DNA of 64,000 nucleotides, taken from the NCBI GenBank assembly GCA_029378245.1, contig JARKIF010000011.1:1550001-1614000 (forward strand). Reading direction: 5' to 3'. Positions 32,434-43,987 of the stretch are shown piece after piece (positions within the stretch are counted from its first letter, which is position 1; the number at the start of each line of letters is the position of its first letter). The stretch is from Roridomyces roridus. Lineage: Eukaryota > Basidiomycota > Agaricomycetes > Agaricales > Mycenaceae. The notes under the pieces are model-generated. The model saw only the letters and a program-made list of their open reading frames with translations. It was not told where the DNA came from and did not search any database. The position numbers and the translations under genes are program-made.

Positions 32434-33455
32434 ATGTCTTTCTCTCTCCCAATGTCAACGCTGGCAACGATGCAAATCTCGCTCAAAGTGCGGCTTCCCG
32501 ACGGCGCGCTGTCGTTCGAGATGCATCCTCCGCCTCCGACGAACAGCTTGGACCCCGCCATGCCGACGCCGCTGCCGCCGTCGAGCGGAATGAAGCAGCT
32601 ACACGTCTTGACCGGCTATGATTTCAGCGGCGTCACACTCACCTTGTTCACCTCTGGTACAGAAGAATCAGCTCCACCGCCAGTGATCAGGGCATCAGAA
32701 ATGGAGCCTAGAGCCCCTACCCCGGCAGTCGGAGGCGATTCGGGGCCGAGACCCTTGGATGAGATGTACAATCGTGCGTCTTCAGGTTTTGTATTCTCTG
32801 CCCTGAATAAACCAGTATCAGTGCAAAACTTTCACCACCATGCAACCATCTCACCGTGCATAGGATCCTCACCATATTGCGAATCGTCCTGCAGCTCCGA
32901 ACCATCCCCGAACGACTTTCTTTCTCGTCAGTGCCTGCTTGGATTTAGATCGAAAGGGAAACTTACCCGGTCGTTCCAGCATTCAGTCGCGACAGCATGA
33001 ACACCACACCAGACGCGTCACCTATTACTTCGCCTCGGGGTGGTAAGTAACAGCAGCTCTCCCGAATAGTGACAACCCACCCATTCGTACCAGAACTCGC
33101 CCCACCTCCGCTCGACACACCGACATGGATGCCCATCGCCTCCGCCAACGTCGTTCCCGATCTCTCGGCTGCCACCTTTACCGCCCCACCCAAACCCCGC
33201 GGTCGGCGCCATCACCGTTTCCCCTGCACCATGGGTTGCCTAATGTTCTTCTCGCGCAAACACGACCGCTTACGTCACGAGGTGGCGCAGCATGGACGGC
33301 TGTGTGATTGGGAATGCGCTTCGTGTCAGGGGTTCTTCTCGTCACAGGCTACATTCAAGAAGCATCGGTGTAAACCTGTGGCGGTGGCAAGGAGGATAGG
33401 AGATCGGGATCGTGAAGGGGAGGCGACGGAAAGAAACGAGGGTGAACTAGACTGA
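32434..33455 (+). CDS. C2H2 zinc-finger protein, hypothetical regulator
   Basis: Exons 32434-32773, 32816-32926, 32980-33042 and 33094-33455 give 291 residues. The N-terminal half is Pro/Ser-rich with acidic patches. Near the C-terminus are two zinc-binding units: FPCTMGCLMFFSRKHDRLR with following His residues (C-x3-C-x12-H-x4-H type) and CASCQGFFSSQATFKKHRC (C-x2-C-x12-H-x-C). A basic tail with RRIGDRDRE follows. The ATG at 32434 is the first in frame. A 27-nt intron at 33043 was rejected in favour of a 51-bp one. The arrangement suggests a nuclear DNA-binding factor; target genes unknown. Confidence 0.72.
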
Positions 33456-34744
33456 TGGACGGACAGGGGCAGGGCCCCTCGATCAGACTACGTACTCGCT
33501 AGTAAATTAACAGGCGCGCTTTGAGTTCAAGACGTTGGGAGGGGAAAAGTCGGCGAGAAATGACCGATGGGAAAGACGAGCTTTCAGCGAGTCGCTGGCA
33601 TTCCATTCGGGGTAGGGGCATGAACCGATTCACAGAGGCCAGAACGAGGTAGAAACTCGAGCAGACCACCAAGTACACTGACTCGGCGCACGCCGTCATC
33701 GATCTTGGGTCCAGGCATGCAAAGACGTCCAGGAGTAGTAGAAGGGCGTAGGTGCGACGTGAGACAGGGCCTGGGGCTCTTCATCGAACGGCACAAGCAC
33801 CTTCAGACCGTGACAGATAAGTCAGCCAATGCCTCGGTGTCTAAACGATAGACGAGCGAGATGTAGGATGGACGTCGGCGTGAACAGCGACACTGATGTG
33901 GTGCCGTTGGTCTCGATTGGGTCTCGACTCTCGGGATGGCCGACCAGGCTTCGTCAAGGAAACGTTTGAGTCTCAAGTGACTTGTGTACTTCGCATGACA
34001 TCTATCGCACCCATCGTGGTCGAGGCGGGCAAGGACGACTGTCGACCAGCCCGCTTTGACGCCCCGAGGTGCCGTCAGACTGAAAGGATGTGCTTAGCTG
34101 AGTTTCCAAGTCGAGGGGCAGATGTTGTAGGAGAGTCGCTTCGTGTTCTAAGTCGACGCAGGGGTGAGCTCGTCGCAGCGCAGCGGAGATGGTGGAAGAA
34201 AGACAGCGCGCCGGGAGCAAATCGACATGACGCGTCTGACCTGATTGATTGGTCACCGGACTGATCGCGGCTTGCCTCTGACTCTCATCTCGCTGGTCGC
34301 TCCAATCTCGCTCCTGTCCCATTCGATTATCGAACGGGTTCCAAAGCCTCCGACAAGAAGTATTGACGAATTGGGAATAACACAAATCTTTCGGCATCTC
34401 AATTCTTCATTGAGGATAGCTGAGAGCTCTAAGCTAGGTCAGAGTCGTCCCAGCCAACGCCAAAATAAACTCTAGATCCGTACTTCCGAAATCGACTCTG
34501 ACTCTCCGTGCCCTTTCTCGCGGATTGCACAGCGTGCGATGCGGCGGGCTCTACCTGCATTCGGTTGATTCGGTTACGGAAGTACGACTAATCGAAGGGT
34601 ACGTGTATCCTTCTACCTCGGGCATCTGACCGAACTGTATCAGTGCTGACAAAAAAGCCGCACAACGCCGACCGAATTTCGGCCTATAAGTGTCTGCGAC
34701 ACGCCGCCCATACCTCCTATCGACATCACCCCCAGAATCAAATC
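33456..34744. other. Intergenic region, no gene supported
   Basis: Contains the presumed promoter of the glutathione S-transferase. Open frames of up to 131 codons on both strands (for example 34002-34397 minus) have no domain, splice or start evidence. Confidence 0.35.
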
Positions 34745-35631
34745 ATGGTTGTAAAGCTATACGGATACCCCAAGGGCGGCCACACTGTCACCGCCGCGGT
34801 GATTCTCCTTGAGAAGAACATCCCATTCAAGATGATGCCCATCGACATTCGCGAAGGCGAGCATAGATCTGTCGAGTATCGCGCAATGCAGCCGTTCGGG
34901 CAGCTTCCCTGCATTGTGAGTTATCTCTGTTTGGGCAGTCGGTTGGAGCACGTTCGATTGACCGACTTGTTAGGATGACAATGGGTTTGTGATGTACGAA
35001 TGTCGAGCTATTGCGCGCTATTTGGTGGACAAGTATCCCAAGGATGGACCGGCGCTGATCCCTGCCGCCAATGATGTGATTGGCAGAGCGCGGTTTGAGC
35101 AGGCAGCGTCGGTTGAGGTGACCAACTTCCAACCTCATGCGTTCAAGATTTACGTAGAGGGGATGAGGAAAGTGTATGTCTGTTCCATTCACAAGTACTG
35201 AGGGCTCGCCTGTTCATCCGCTCGCGATTCTAGTCGTCAAGGTATCCCAAAAGATCAGGCCGCATACGACGATGCCGTATCGCAGCTATCGGCGACTCTG
35301 GATGTCTACGAGGCTACACTCGCCAAACAAAAATTCCTTGCGGGAGATGTGAGTTGACATTCTCAAGTCTCTCTCGCAAGATGTCTGGCTAAATTAAATT
35401 CTCAGGAAATTACGTTGGTTGACTTGTTCCACCTTGCCTTTGGGCAGCTACTTGCGCCTTCCGGGTGCGATTTGATGACGAGCAAAGGCCCGAATGTTGC
35501 CCGGTATGTTTTGCCTCGGCGGTCCTGATGCAAACTGATTCTTGGGACGCAGGTGGTGGAAGGAAGTCACGAGCCGGCCTTCGTTGAAGAATCTTCAGCT
35601 CGGGGATGATATTGTTAGTACTGCTGAATAA
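34745..35631 (+). CDS. Glutathione S-transferase (phi/GTT-like)
   Basis: Exons 34745-34915, 34974-35173, 35234-35348, 35406-35503 and 35553-35631 give 220 residues, the usual GST size. The thioredoxin-fold N-terminal domain begins MVVKLYGYPKGGHTVTAAVI and contains QPFGQLPC (cis-Pro region) and the glutathione-binding YECRAIARYLVDKY segment. The all-helical C-terminal domain includes FLAGDEITLVDLFHLA and ends RWWKEVTSRPSLK, characteristic of phi-class/fungal GSTs. It conjugates glutathione to electrophiles in the cytosol, consistent with detoxification or stress response. No defect is visible. Confidence 0.9.
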
Positions 35632-36106
35632 CAGGGTGTGAGGGAAACAGGTGGCGAGCAATATAGCTAACTGTGTTCAGACCATACGAATGGTCTGGCT
35701 CGGCCTCACTCTTCAGGTCGCTGGGTCTTCAATTCACGGACAGAATAACTTATGTAACTTATTGCCAAATATACAGTCGTGAAATACGTCACGAAACAGT
35801 TGGTGCATTCTAGGAGGTCAAGACCGCTCCGTCCTACCCGAGACCTCCTCGTACCCCCTCTGGAAAACCAATTGGTGCTCGTAAATTGTGGGGATTCTAA
35901 AAGATGTCGCCACTTTGAAACATAATTGTTTGAGGTCTCTTTCGACTGGTTTCAAAATTCAGTCCCTCTTCGCACAGAACACTAATTTTGAATTGCTTCC
36001 ATGGCATTGATCGGGCTACTATTCGCTCCTGCCCTCCCAACTGTTGCCCGACTGAGATCGCGTCGTTATTACCTCCCTGGTTACCACTCGGGGTTGCCTA
36101 CCGAGT

Positions 36107-37863
36107 TAGGGCTGTGTTAAGAACCAAATGTTAAATAACAGATCATTTCTAACACGTGATTTAACGGTTAAATAAGTATTTAACACAAGATATGCCTTCG
36201 CTACGCTCCGGCATCGCTGCGAGGATCCCACATGTAGCATGAAACTATCAAATTCCAAGTACCCGAAGAAAGAATATATGCATTGTACAACCTGGAGCAC
36301 TTTTGAAAGTGCAATGTACCGACACCGTGAACCGACGGGGAGCTCAAACAATGAACCCAATGCGCTTGGCATGCAGACCAGCAACCCAACCGTGACCTGG
36401 AACAATCCTGCGCCGGCGCCGGGGATATTCCAAATGGACCCAGGCGAGATTGCTTCGTGGAACGAAATGGCCAGGTACCGATGTGGAGGAAAGACCACAG
36501 AGTGAAGAAATAAAACCAGGCAGTAGCCGGACTGGTGTGCCTGCTCAGGAATCTTGAGGATCCAAATCTACATGCATATGACAGTTGGCGATGACCAGCA
36601 GAATTTAGAAAATTGGGTGGAGGAATGGGGGAAGAGAGAGGAGAGCAACAGTCGGACGGAACGAAGCTATGGCGCGGTGTCGAACACTTCGAGATTCCGG
36701 CGTTGTATTGATGTTGGACTCGACAGATTCTTCTCGGTTTGAGATGCGAGCCCCAAGATAGTGTGTATGCATCCAAGCAGCAAGCTCGATGTGACAGTGA
36801 GGCAGCCAGGTCCAGTGATCACACATAGATTGCGGTTGAGTGCGTGGCAGAGCGGAAAGCCTGGAGTTGCAAAGCGGAGCGAGGAAAGGGAGAGAGGAGT
36901 AGATGGGGGGTCATTGACGATGAATTCTTATACCTGGTCCGGGGCTCTGCCCAGTGCCGGCGAGTGACGCGGCTAGTTGCCACATTCAACTGCGATCTGT
37001 CGAGATGGACAGCTGTCAGCGGGGAATGGAAACGAAGGAGGCCGGAAAGCTGTAAACAAAGCTGTAAAAAAGCCCTTCAACGAGCCAGATGAGCGTAAGA
37101 GGAAAGTCCTTTCGGGGATGGAACCAAAGTGATTGACAGAAGTACAAAGAATCGAGAGACATCTCGTTAAAGAACGGATAATCGAGCCTTCTCAGAGGCC
37201 TGTTAAAAATGTGTTATAAACTCGAAAATTACGCAGTTAGATGGCCCTCTCCTGCTCACAATTTGAACGCGTCCAGCGGACCTTGAACCTTGCGATGTCG
37301 GACCGGGAAACACATGCGCGTGATTCAGTGCGCGTGATGCCGTGACTCGTGTGACATTCTTTTTTAGCCTGCCACGTCTATGGCTTCTGCGTCAGAGCAT
37401 CCGGACGACCTCGAAACCTTGTGGTTCGAGCATCTGGACCCGTATGACCTCGACGAGGTTGATCGTCAAGATCGGGATGCTCCTGCCCTCGTTTCACGCT
37501 CATCCGTCAGATTCGAAATCGCCGACTTCATCAAACTGGACAGCGCAGCGCTGACCGAACTTCTCGGGCCATCACAAAAGGTCACGTCGACTAAACCCTC
37601 GGCTCCTGGGCAGCCCACTGTGCCTGTAGGCAGACCGGACGACTATGACATCGAGGACTGCTTCAAGTAGTTATTCACCAGTGTAGTAATTTTAACCGTT
37701 AAATAACAGCTATTTAACCGTTATTTAACATGTTAAATAACAAAATTTTCCCGCGCTGCGCGCGGTTATTTAACACTTATAACAGCCCTCTGTTATATAC
37801 CCAGAGGCCCGAACCTACTACCTGTAATATAACACCCCCAAAAAGTATTCTAACACAGCCCTA
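36107..37863. mobile_element. TA-flanked DNA element with GGGCTGTGTTA ends
   Basis: GGGCTGTGTTA at 36109 is matched by TAACACAGCCC ending at 37861, an 11-bp perfect terminal inverted repeat, with TA on both outer sides. Both ends contain repeated GTTAAATAAC/TTTAAC motifs in both orientations (36120-36195 and 37690-37785). The 1.75-kb interior includes a 96-codon frame (37380-37670) but no recognisable transposase. A 2-bp TA duplication fits Tc1/mariner- or ISL2EU-type elements. The element ends only about 70 bp before the F-box ATG. Confidence 0.65.
37380..37670 (+). CDS. Element-borne 96-residue ORF, unknown
   Basis: The frame starts MASASEHPDDLETLWFEHLD and is strongly acidic throughout its first half. 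It lies just inside the right end of the TA-flanked element. A pyrimidine-rich TTTTTTTAG precedes it at about 37360, so it could instead be the last exon of a larger element gene. No family recognised. Confidence 0.35.
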   Translation: MASASEHPDDLETLWFEHLDPYDLDEVDRQDRDAPALVSRSSVRFEIADFIKLDSAALTELLGPSQKVTSTKPSAPGQPTVPVGRPDDYDIEDCFK

Positions 37864-37930
37864 TACCGAGTCCTCCGCCACCATCGCGACAACCCTGAGA
37901 AAACACGGCGTTGTTTTTTTCTTGACCACC

Positions 37931-39090
37931 ATGACTCCCCGGGCTCTCCTCCTCCCAGAGCTCTGTTGCACTATCACCGAGTTCCTCGACGACTCTCCCG
38001 CCGACCTGAGATCCTGCGCCCTCGTCTCTCCACACCTCACGGCTGCCGCTCAAAGGATATTATTCCACGACATCATCTTCAATGGTCGGTGTAAAGCAGT
38101 GGGCGACCTTGGGCTTCTGCCGCAATACGACGAATCCAAGGCATGCGCCCGCTTTTGCGCCGTTGTCGCCAAGTCGCCGCACCTCATCCCCCTCGTTCGT
38201 CGCATCCGAATAGGTTTAGGACATGAGGTCGGGAGCCCGCTCTCCACCATAAAATTCCCCAACCTGAACGAACTGGTGCTACACGGCCGGCTACGTAGCC
38301 ATGGTGTGGATATCAAACGTACCCCTGCAGCAGCCCTCCTCAGAACACCCTCCCTGCGCCGCGTCGGACTCGTGTACCCCATCTTCCGCCGCCCACAGGA
38401 CATGTACAGCCTCTTCACTTCCGTCAGTCCTACAGTGGGCTTTCTCTCGCTACAGCGTGTCCTGGTGGAGGACGGCCACAGCCTCAGTCCCATCTCGGCG
38501 GCCGACTATCCTACATCCAAAATTAAATCACTCCGTCTTCACCGGCTGTACATCCACCATCCCGAGTGTCTAGGCCCTTTTGACTTGTCGGAGTTGCGCG
38601 AGTTGGACTACGGGAATTCGCTGACGCCCGTATTCGCTCGAGTCCTCGAAGAGGCGCGGGAATCAATCGTCTGCTTGATTCTCAACGCCGGTATGTACGT
38701 CCCTCCTATTTCCTTTACGTATCTTCCGACTCACGGCCCGTCCCTGTAGAACAAGCCGTGAAGTCACTGCCATCCCTTCTCAGCGGTCTCCCCGCGCTCA
38801 CTGATTTGACTCTCGTCAGCGACGCTGGGACTTCGGCCGGCATCGAAACGCTACTATCCTCCCTCCACCCATTTAGTCTTCTCGCACGACTGTCGTTGCG
38901 GTTGGGAGGGACACTGGATGTCGAGACCGCCGGGCTCATCGGGCGCGCGTGTGCCAACGCCCCGGCGTGCGTGGTGACTGTTTGGTTCAAGGCATCAGAC
39001 TCGGACGGGGTCTCGCATCTGGAAGCATCCATGCGTAGTGCGTTTGTAGAGCAAGGCGGCAAGGGTGTGTTTGATGTCATTCGGTGCTGA
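37931..39090 (+). CDS. F-box-like protein with leucine-rich C-terminus
   Basis: Exons 37931-38690 and 38750-39090 give 366 residues. The N-terminus (LLLPELCCTITEFLDDSPADLRSCALVSPHL) has the F-box pattern of LPxEL, a helical break and the SCALVSPHL ending. The rest is a series of Leu-rich, strand-helix-like segments (FPNLNELVLHGRL, SKIKSLRLHRLYIHH), as in agaric F-box/LRR-type proteins. F-box proteins couple substrates to SCF ubiquitin ligases; expanded agaric families mostly lack known targets. The TA-flanked element ends about 70 bp upstream of the ATG and may now supply its promoter or 5' UTR. Confidence 0.75.
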
Positions 39091-39504
39091 TTTGTTGGTT
39101 AGTGAGTCACGGTGTTGTGGGTTCTTTTCTGCGACCAAACGCCGATGAATTAGTCTAAATCTACCATATAATACTGCTAATCGTCACTTCATTCACGGGA
39201 TTCTGGACTTGCCAACTCCGCGGTGATGAAGCGAGCTCATCGGGAAGCGCCAACGGAGAATAAGTACCCCAGCTGCAGCAGCTTCTAACTCCGACCCACT
39301 GAGAGTCTATGACCATTCTTCCACTCTTCTATCCCTTTTCCGGTAAACTGCCTACCTTTCAGACAAATACCCGGCGTTTTACTTCGTAGGAGATGGGCAC
39401 GTTCAACCGCGAAGCGCGGGGCTTGAAGCAGCAGGGTGATTTAAAAGTACTAGTCCCCGCGAATACTTGTCCAACGCCTCCCTGCGTCCGTCCCCGCATC
39501 CACC
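39091..39504. other. Short intergenic region
   Basis: Only short open frames. AATAAGTA near 39260 is a weak TATA-like candidate for the lectin-like gene. Confidence 0.3.
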
Positions 39505-40267
39505 ATGAAGTTATCCTATCATCACCATCCTCCCGTTCCTCGCCGTCGGCACCACTCGTACTCATGCTCAACTTGCGACTCTCAGCGCTGATCTCTCTTA
39601 CGTCTGGAGCATCACCGACTTTCAAGGACATCGTTTGGATCTCAGCGATGGCCTATCTGCGCCGTTCACGCCGATCCAAAGCTTCGCCAAGGCGAATACG
39701 AGTAATCAGGAGGTACGGTTCTTCCCTCCAGCTCCCCGGGGTTCTTTGAAGACATGTGACGAACATTCGAACCGCAGTGGACAATCTTCTATAGCCAAAA
39801 CTCTGCCGACGTCTACTGAGATCCAGAACGACGGTCAGTGGGGCGATTATGACGCACACCACTGCGCTTGCTCGATACTCCGGGGCCTTGCCATCCACGC
39901 GCAGATCGTAGGCGGCTCCAATCTGACTTGGTGGAAGTTGGATTACTCGAAGGGCGACAAGGAAAGGCGGGCCAGGTGAGAGAGAGAGGGCTCATTCATC
40001 CATGGAATCAATATTCTGACCCAACCCGCGAAGGATCATCGAACCCACCACCGGTCTAGCCCTCACCGCGTGGCATGCGGGCAAAAATGGGCAATTTCCG
40101 AGCTCCCCCGTCAGTGCATTTCATTCCTGCATTCTTATTCTTGGTTCAGTCTGATGAGTTTGACTTTTTTTTAGTTGACTCTGGAGTGGCGGGACGACGG
40201 CGATGAGCGACAGTTATTCACCTTGACGTGCCTCAGAGGGTGGAGTTTTCCGGATGGAGGGTGTTAG
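39505..40267 (+). pseudogene. Secreted beta-trefoil (ricin-B-like) lectin, frameshifted
   Basis: Segments in different frames together read as a secreted beta-trefoil protein: a hydrophobic leader (ITILPFLAVG), then SYVWSITDFQGHRLDLSDG, PFTPIQSFAKANTSNQ, WTIFYSQNSADVY, EIQNDGQWGD, TWWKLDY, IIEPTTGLALTAWHAGKNG and LTLEWRDDGDERQLF. Introns at about 39713, 39978 and 40109 have GT-AG borders. The ATG at 39505 is one base out of frame with the leader, and an in-frame TGA at 39817-39819 reflects a second one-base shift. Either this is a decayed gene or there are two base errors. Only the carbohydrate-binding fold is implied; nothing indicates a catalytic toxin chain. Ligand unknown. Confidence 0.55.
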
Positions 40268-40555
40268 GTCTTGATAAGGTAGACGCGAACAATGGTGGTT
40301 TGCCAGGAGAAGATATCGATTTTCAGTTGTAGTTTCATGTATGGTCATGCAATGAAGGTTCTGTATCGCTATCGGGCGCGTTCGATGACTCCTACACGTG
40401 TGTTCTGGACGAGGGCAGGATCTTCCTACGGATAGCCGTCTGTGCAAGATATGCGAACGAATTACAGGCTTAGTTCTGAATTGAAGCGCATGGATGGAGC
40501 CGAGAAATCTCAGCGCGATGTAAAAAAAATAGTCCACGATAATAGATGAGCGCAT

Positions 40556-41836
40556 CTACATGATCATCTGCTCTGACCACGCCTGAATAACCTCCAACTC
40601 CAACGCAGCCTTCGCACTCGTTATGAACATCATCAACCGCTCCCCACCAATAACATACACCTCCGCAGCGACGAGTCCCACACCTACGAGCGCAACAGCC
40701 GTCTGAGCTGCGAGCATCTTGATGTACAGCTTGATGACGCGGATGCACGAGGCACGGTCTGCGGAGCGCCTCGCTGCTTTGAAGAGAGCACGGCTCGTAC
40801 CGGCACCGCGGGCGGTGAGATCAATGTCGCCGACGAGGGCAGCGCGGTCGAAGGGCACGAGGGCGGGAGTTTCGGCGGGGAGGAGGGCTGCTTCGATGCG
40901 TGCAAGCGCGATGGAGGCGGGGAGGACAAGCGAGAGGGCGAGGATGACGCCGGATGAGAAGACGAGGAGCAGATGTGTGCCGAAGAGGATGAGGGTGTTG
41001 CAGTCATCCTCTTGGACAGCTTTGAGGATGCGTTCCGGCATGGCGTTGTCGAGAAGACCAAGCGTGAAGGCGAGATACATGGGGATGAGGATCGTGGCTT
41101 GCTCGGCCAGGGCGAGGAAGAGGGAAGGCAGGTACACTGGTTTGGACTCGGCGCGGGGGACGAAACGTTTGTAGTGGGACTTGGACGTCGGGTGTGTAAT
41201 CACGATGTGTGTCCAGAGCATGTGCACGCGGGCAAGCATGACGGAGGCGCCGATAGAGCCGAGGGCGTTGGTCGCGATGCCCCGACGCAGGATGAAAGCA
41301 CCGAGGATGTGGGACAGGAAGCCGTTAACGAGCATGTGGAGGGCGCCGTAGCGGACGTAGACGCCAATGCCCCTCCAGCGGGCGAAGAACCCGCCGGCGC
41401 TACGGAGGAGGCGCATCGTCCCACAGAGGCTCGCAGTAACGGGCTTGCGGTTGATGACGCTGAGGGTGATCTCAACGTCCACGTCCGACCCGGCGACAAG
41501 AGGCTCCTCGTCAGAGTACGCGGGGACTTTCTTCTCGACGACAGCAACGGTACCGGGGGATTCGATCATGGCCAGAGAGAGCACGACATTGCCCACTGTG
41601 TATCGGATCTGGGATACTCAGCAGATGGACGGTGGCAGATATGCAAGACTCACCGAGAAAAGAATGAGAAACATGACAACGCTGGTGATAATGACCGGCA
41701 GCATCTGCGACTGGGAGACCTCCAAGTCGTAGCCAGAGTTGCCGAACAGGTCGCGGTCAGCCTCCAGCTTGGCTATGTACTCCGGGCTGACATCCTGGAG
41801 GTGCGCGACTCCGCGTATAACGATGTGGTTGAGCAT
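40556..41836 (-). CDS. Multi-pass membrane protein, unknown function
   Basis: Exons 41836-41654 and 41608-40556 give 411 residues. Hydrophobic segments include LPVIITSVVMFLILFSV in exon 1, the stretch around LHMLVNGFLSHILGAFI, a central LPSLFLALAEQATILIPMYLAFTL, LILFGTHLLLVFSSGVILAL and a C-terminal AAQTAVALVGVGLVAAEVYV, suggesting about six spans. Soluble loops carry DVDVEITLSV and SHYKRFVPRAESKPVY. The family is common in agarics as a hypothetical (sometimes labelled ubiquitin carrier) protein; I cannot assign a function. A TATATA-containing sequence about 45 bp upstream on the minus strand supports the start. The large plus-strand frame 40973-41857 is its antisense shadow. Confidence 0.7.
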
Positions 41837-41875
41837 GAGGGAAAGGGCAAGAAATGAGGGACATGGGAAGATGGC

Positions 41876-41888
41876 GTGTATATATAAG
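41876..41888 (-). promoter_or_regulatory. TATA box of the multi-pass membrane protein gene
   Basis: The minus strand reads CCTTATATATAC here, about 45 bp upstream of the ATG at 41836. Confidence 0.55.
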
Positions 41889-42020
41889 GGGTGCTGCGGA
41901 TGTCAATCTCAATTTCAAAAGGGTGCCGGTGCAGACGTGGCTGGCCGGCAACGCACAGCCTGGCTCTTGGCAGCGGTCGACGAAGTGAGATAGAAAGCCA
42001 CTTTTGAGGGGGCATGGTGG

Positions 42021-43300
42021 ATTTACCGCCGGTAACGCCGGTGCCGCCATTACCCCAATCTCTTGGCGGTAAAGTTACCGCGTGACAGCGGTAGTGTGAC
42101 ACCCTGTACCGCTGAGTGCCGCCATCCAACTCAGCGTAAATTTATGGGATTTGGGATTCATCATGATTCGCAACACTTGCATGCTACTAAACCGATTGCT
42201 GCTGTTTTTTCTGTGTATTATGCAGTATTTCTGCCGCAAGAGAGGAAACAATCAAAGTCAACCGAATATCCCAGTCTTCCGAGGACCGACCTGGTGTGAT
42301 ATCCATATGCGGCCGTCTCTTCGAATGGTCGCGTCCCAAGCTGTTGCCACGCATGTCTGAACCCAACCGTTCTCGATTGGAATGCGTCTAGATGCTCTGG
42401 TCGGGTCAAGTTTGAAATCGGCCGGGCCCGGGGACTTGAGAGATTTCTGCATCGTTTCCTCCTACCGCCGAGAGCGGGAGAGTGCGAGGGCTGAGCAGAG
42501 AACAAAGAAGTCTTGGTGGTATCGTTGCCGCAGCCAAGTTCAAGATTGTCGGCGTCGGGCAGGCCTCGTTCATTCATGTGCCGGTTCAACTCTATGTGTT
42601 TCTTGTATCTCCCTAGCTCTACTGGTGGAAGGCTCATTGTGAGCACGCAGAGTAATTGGCTCGATTATAGCACTCGGAAAATAGCAGGATACTGTAAGTG
42701 AAGAGGCTTCAGCCCGAGTAACCGTGGTACTGTCAAGAGTTGGACCCTCGTTGAATTTGAACTTGAACTTACGGAAGGAATTCCATGGGCACAATGAAAT
42801 GTCCTTTACCCTTGATTCATGGATGTGTGAGGATATATAGTCATTGCAATCGTGAGGCGAGAACAATGAATGACTCAACGATGGCGCGTGGGTGCGTTTC
42901 GTGGGTGGCGCAAATATTGTCGCCCGGTTCAATGTAAGTACCGCCGCGGTGCCGCCATGTACCGCCGAGCAGTCACACTGCCGCCTGTCACGCATCTCTT
43001 GGTACCGCCGTGTGCCGCCAGCGGTACCGCCGAGAGGTCACTTTACCGCCGAGTTACCGCTGTGATTACCGCCGAGTGACGCCCATCACTTGGGTAATTT
43101 ACCGCCGAGTAACTCAACTTCGAAACAATTTCAAGTCATTTGGCTCGGATATTGGTCAAATTCACTCATCTTATAATATACATGCTGTCCACACATGTTT
43201 CCAACCTTATTCAAGTATCCTGGGGCCGGGAAAAGCCCTGCGGCACCCAGAGTACCGCCGAGTACCACCAAGTACCGCCACGGCGGCAGCTGCGGTAAAT
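42021..43300. mobile_element. Candidate element with ACCGCC-rich subterminal arrays
   Basis: ATTTACCGC at 42021 is matched by GCGGTAAAT at 43292-43300, and the ends align beyond this (CGCCG blocks). Both flanks are packed with the hexamer ACCGCC or its complement (about 10 within 42021-42125 and over 20 within 42940-43290), often as TACCGCCGAG. The 800-bp centre has no recognisable protein. The structure parallels the other elements here, but no target duplication was found, so the borders are tentative. Confidence 0.5.
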
Positions 43301-43443
43301 TCTCCGGGCCCCTTTTGAGGCTGTTCAAGCCGCATTTCCTGGGTCGTGGTGGTGAAGGCGAAAACAAGGCAGAAGTCAGGTGACAATGCCCCGCATCATT
43401 CAAAGCCATCAACATCGCCACAATTTTTTTTCCTTCCTCCACC

Positions 43444-43956
43444 ATGTCAGGCTACGAAAGCGACACCGGAGCCCGAGACAACCCGACTTGCCAGAACTTC
43501 AAAACCGACACACCCGTGCTGAAAACCATCCAATTCCCAGTGTAAGTGGAAGGCCTGCCAGCTTGACGGGCACCAATACATCCCTCGATCGTGACTCGTG
43601 TGCTACTACTTATAGGACCTCGAACAACTTCAAGCTTCTCAACCGCGAGGGGCGTGCAATCTGTCGAATCGTCCACGCTCACGACTGGACTGCTCTCCGG
43701 ATCGCCCACATCTTTGATATCCCTCCGAAGCGCGTGAAGAAAGCCATACAGAATGAGTATGCTCCACCGGATGTCGTGTCGGAGGACTATGAGAGAGTCA
43801 AGGACCCCGAGTTTGCGAGATATTTCCCGCCTGTGCATGTGCGTTGTGGGTTTGGTCTGATTGGCTTACTGACAGCCTCCTTCGCACTATAGTCCTGGTC
43901 CCGGCCTGGATCTCCGCTTACGGCGATGGAGGAATCCGAATATTCTGAGTATTCCG

Positions 43957-43987
<31 letters not shown>

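Noticed and set aside
33043..33069. An apparent 27-nt intron in the zinc-finger gene
   Set aside because: A 51-bp intron ending at 33093 keeps the frame and gives a more ordinary size.
40973..41857. A 294-codon plus-strand open frame
   Set aside because: It is the antisense of the multi-pass membrane protein gene, which has membrane helices, an intron with good borders and a TATA box; the plus frame is low-complexity Glu/Gly/Arg-rich.
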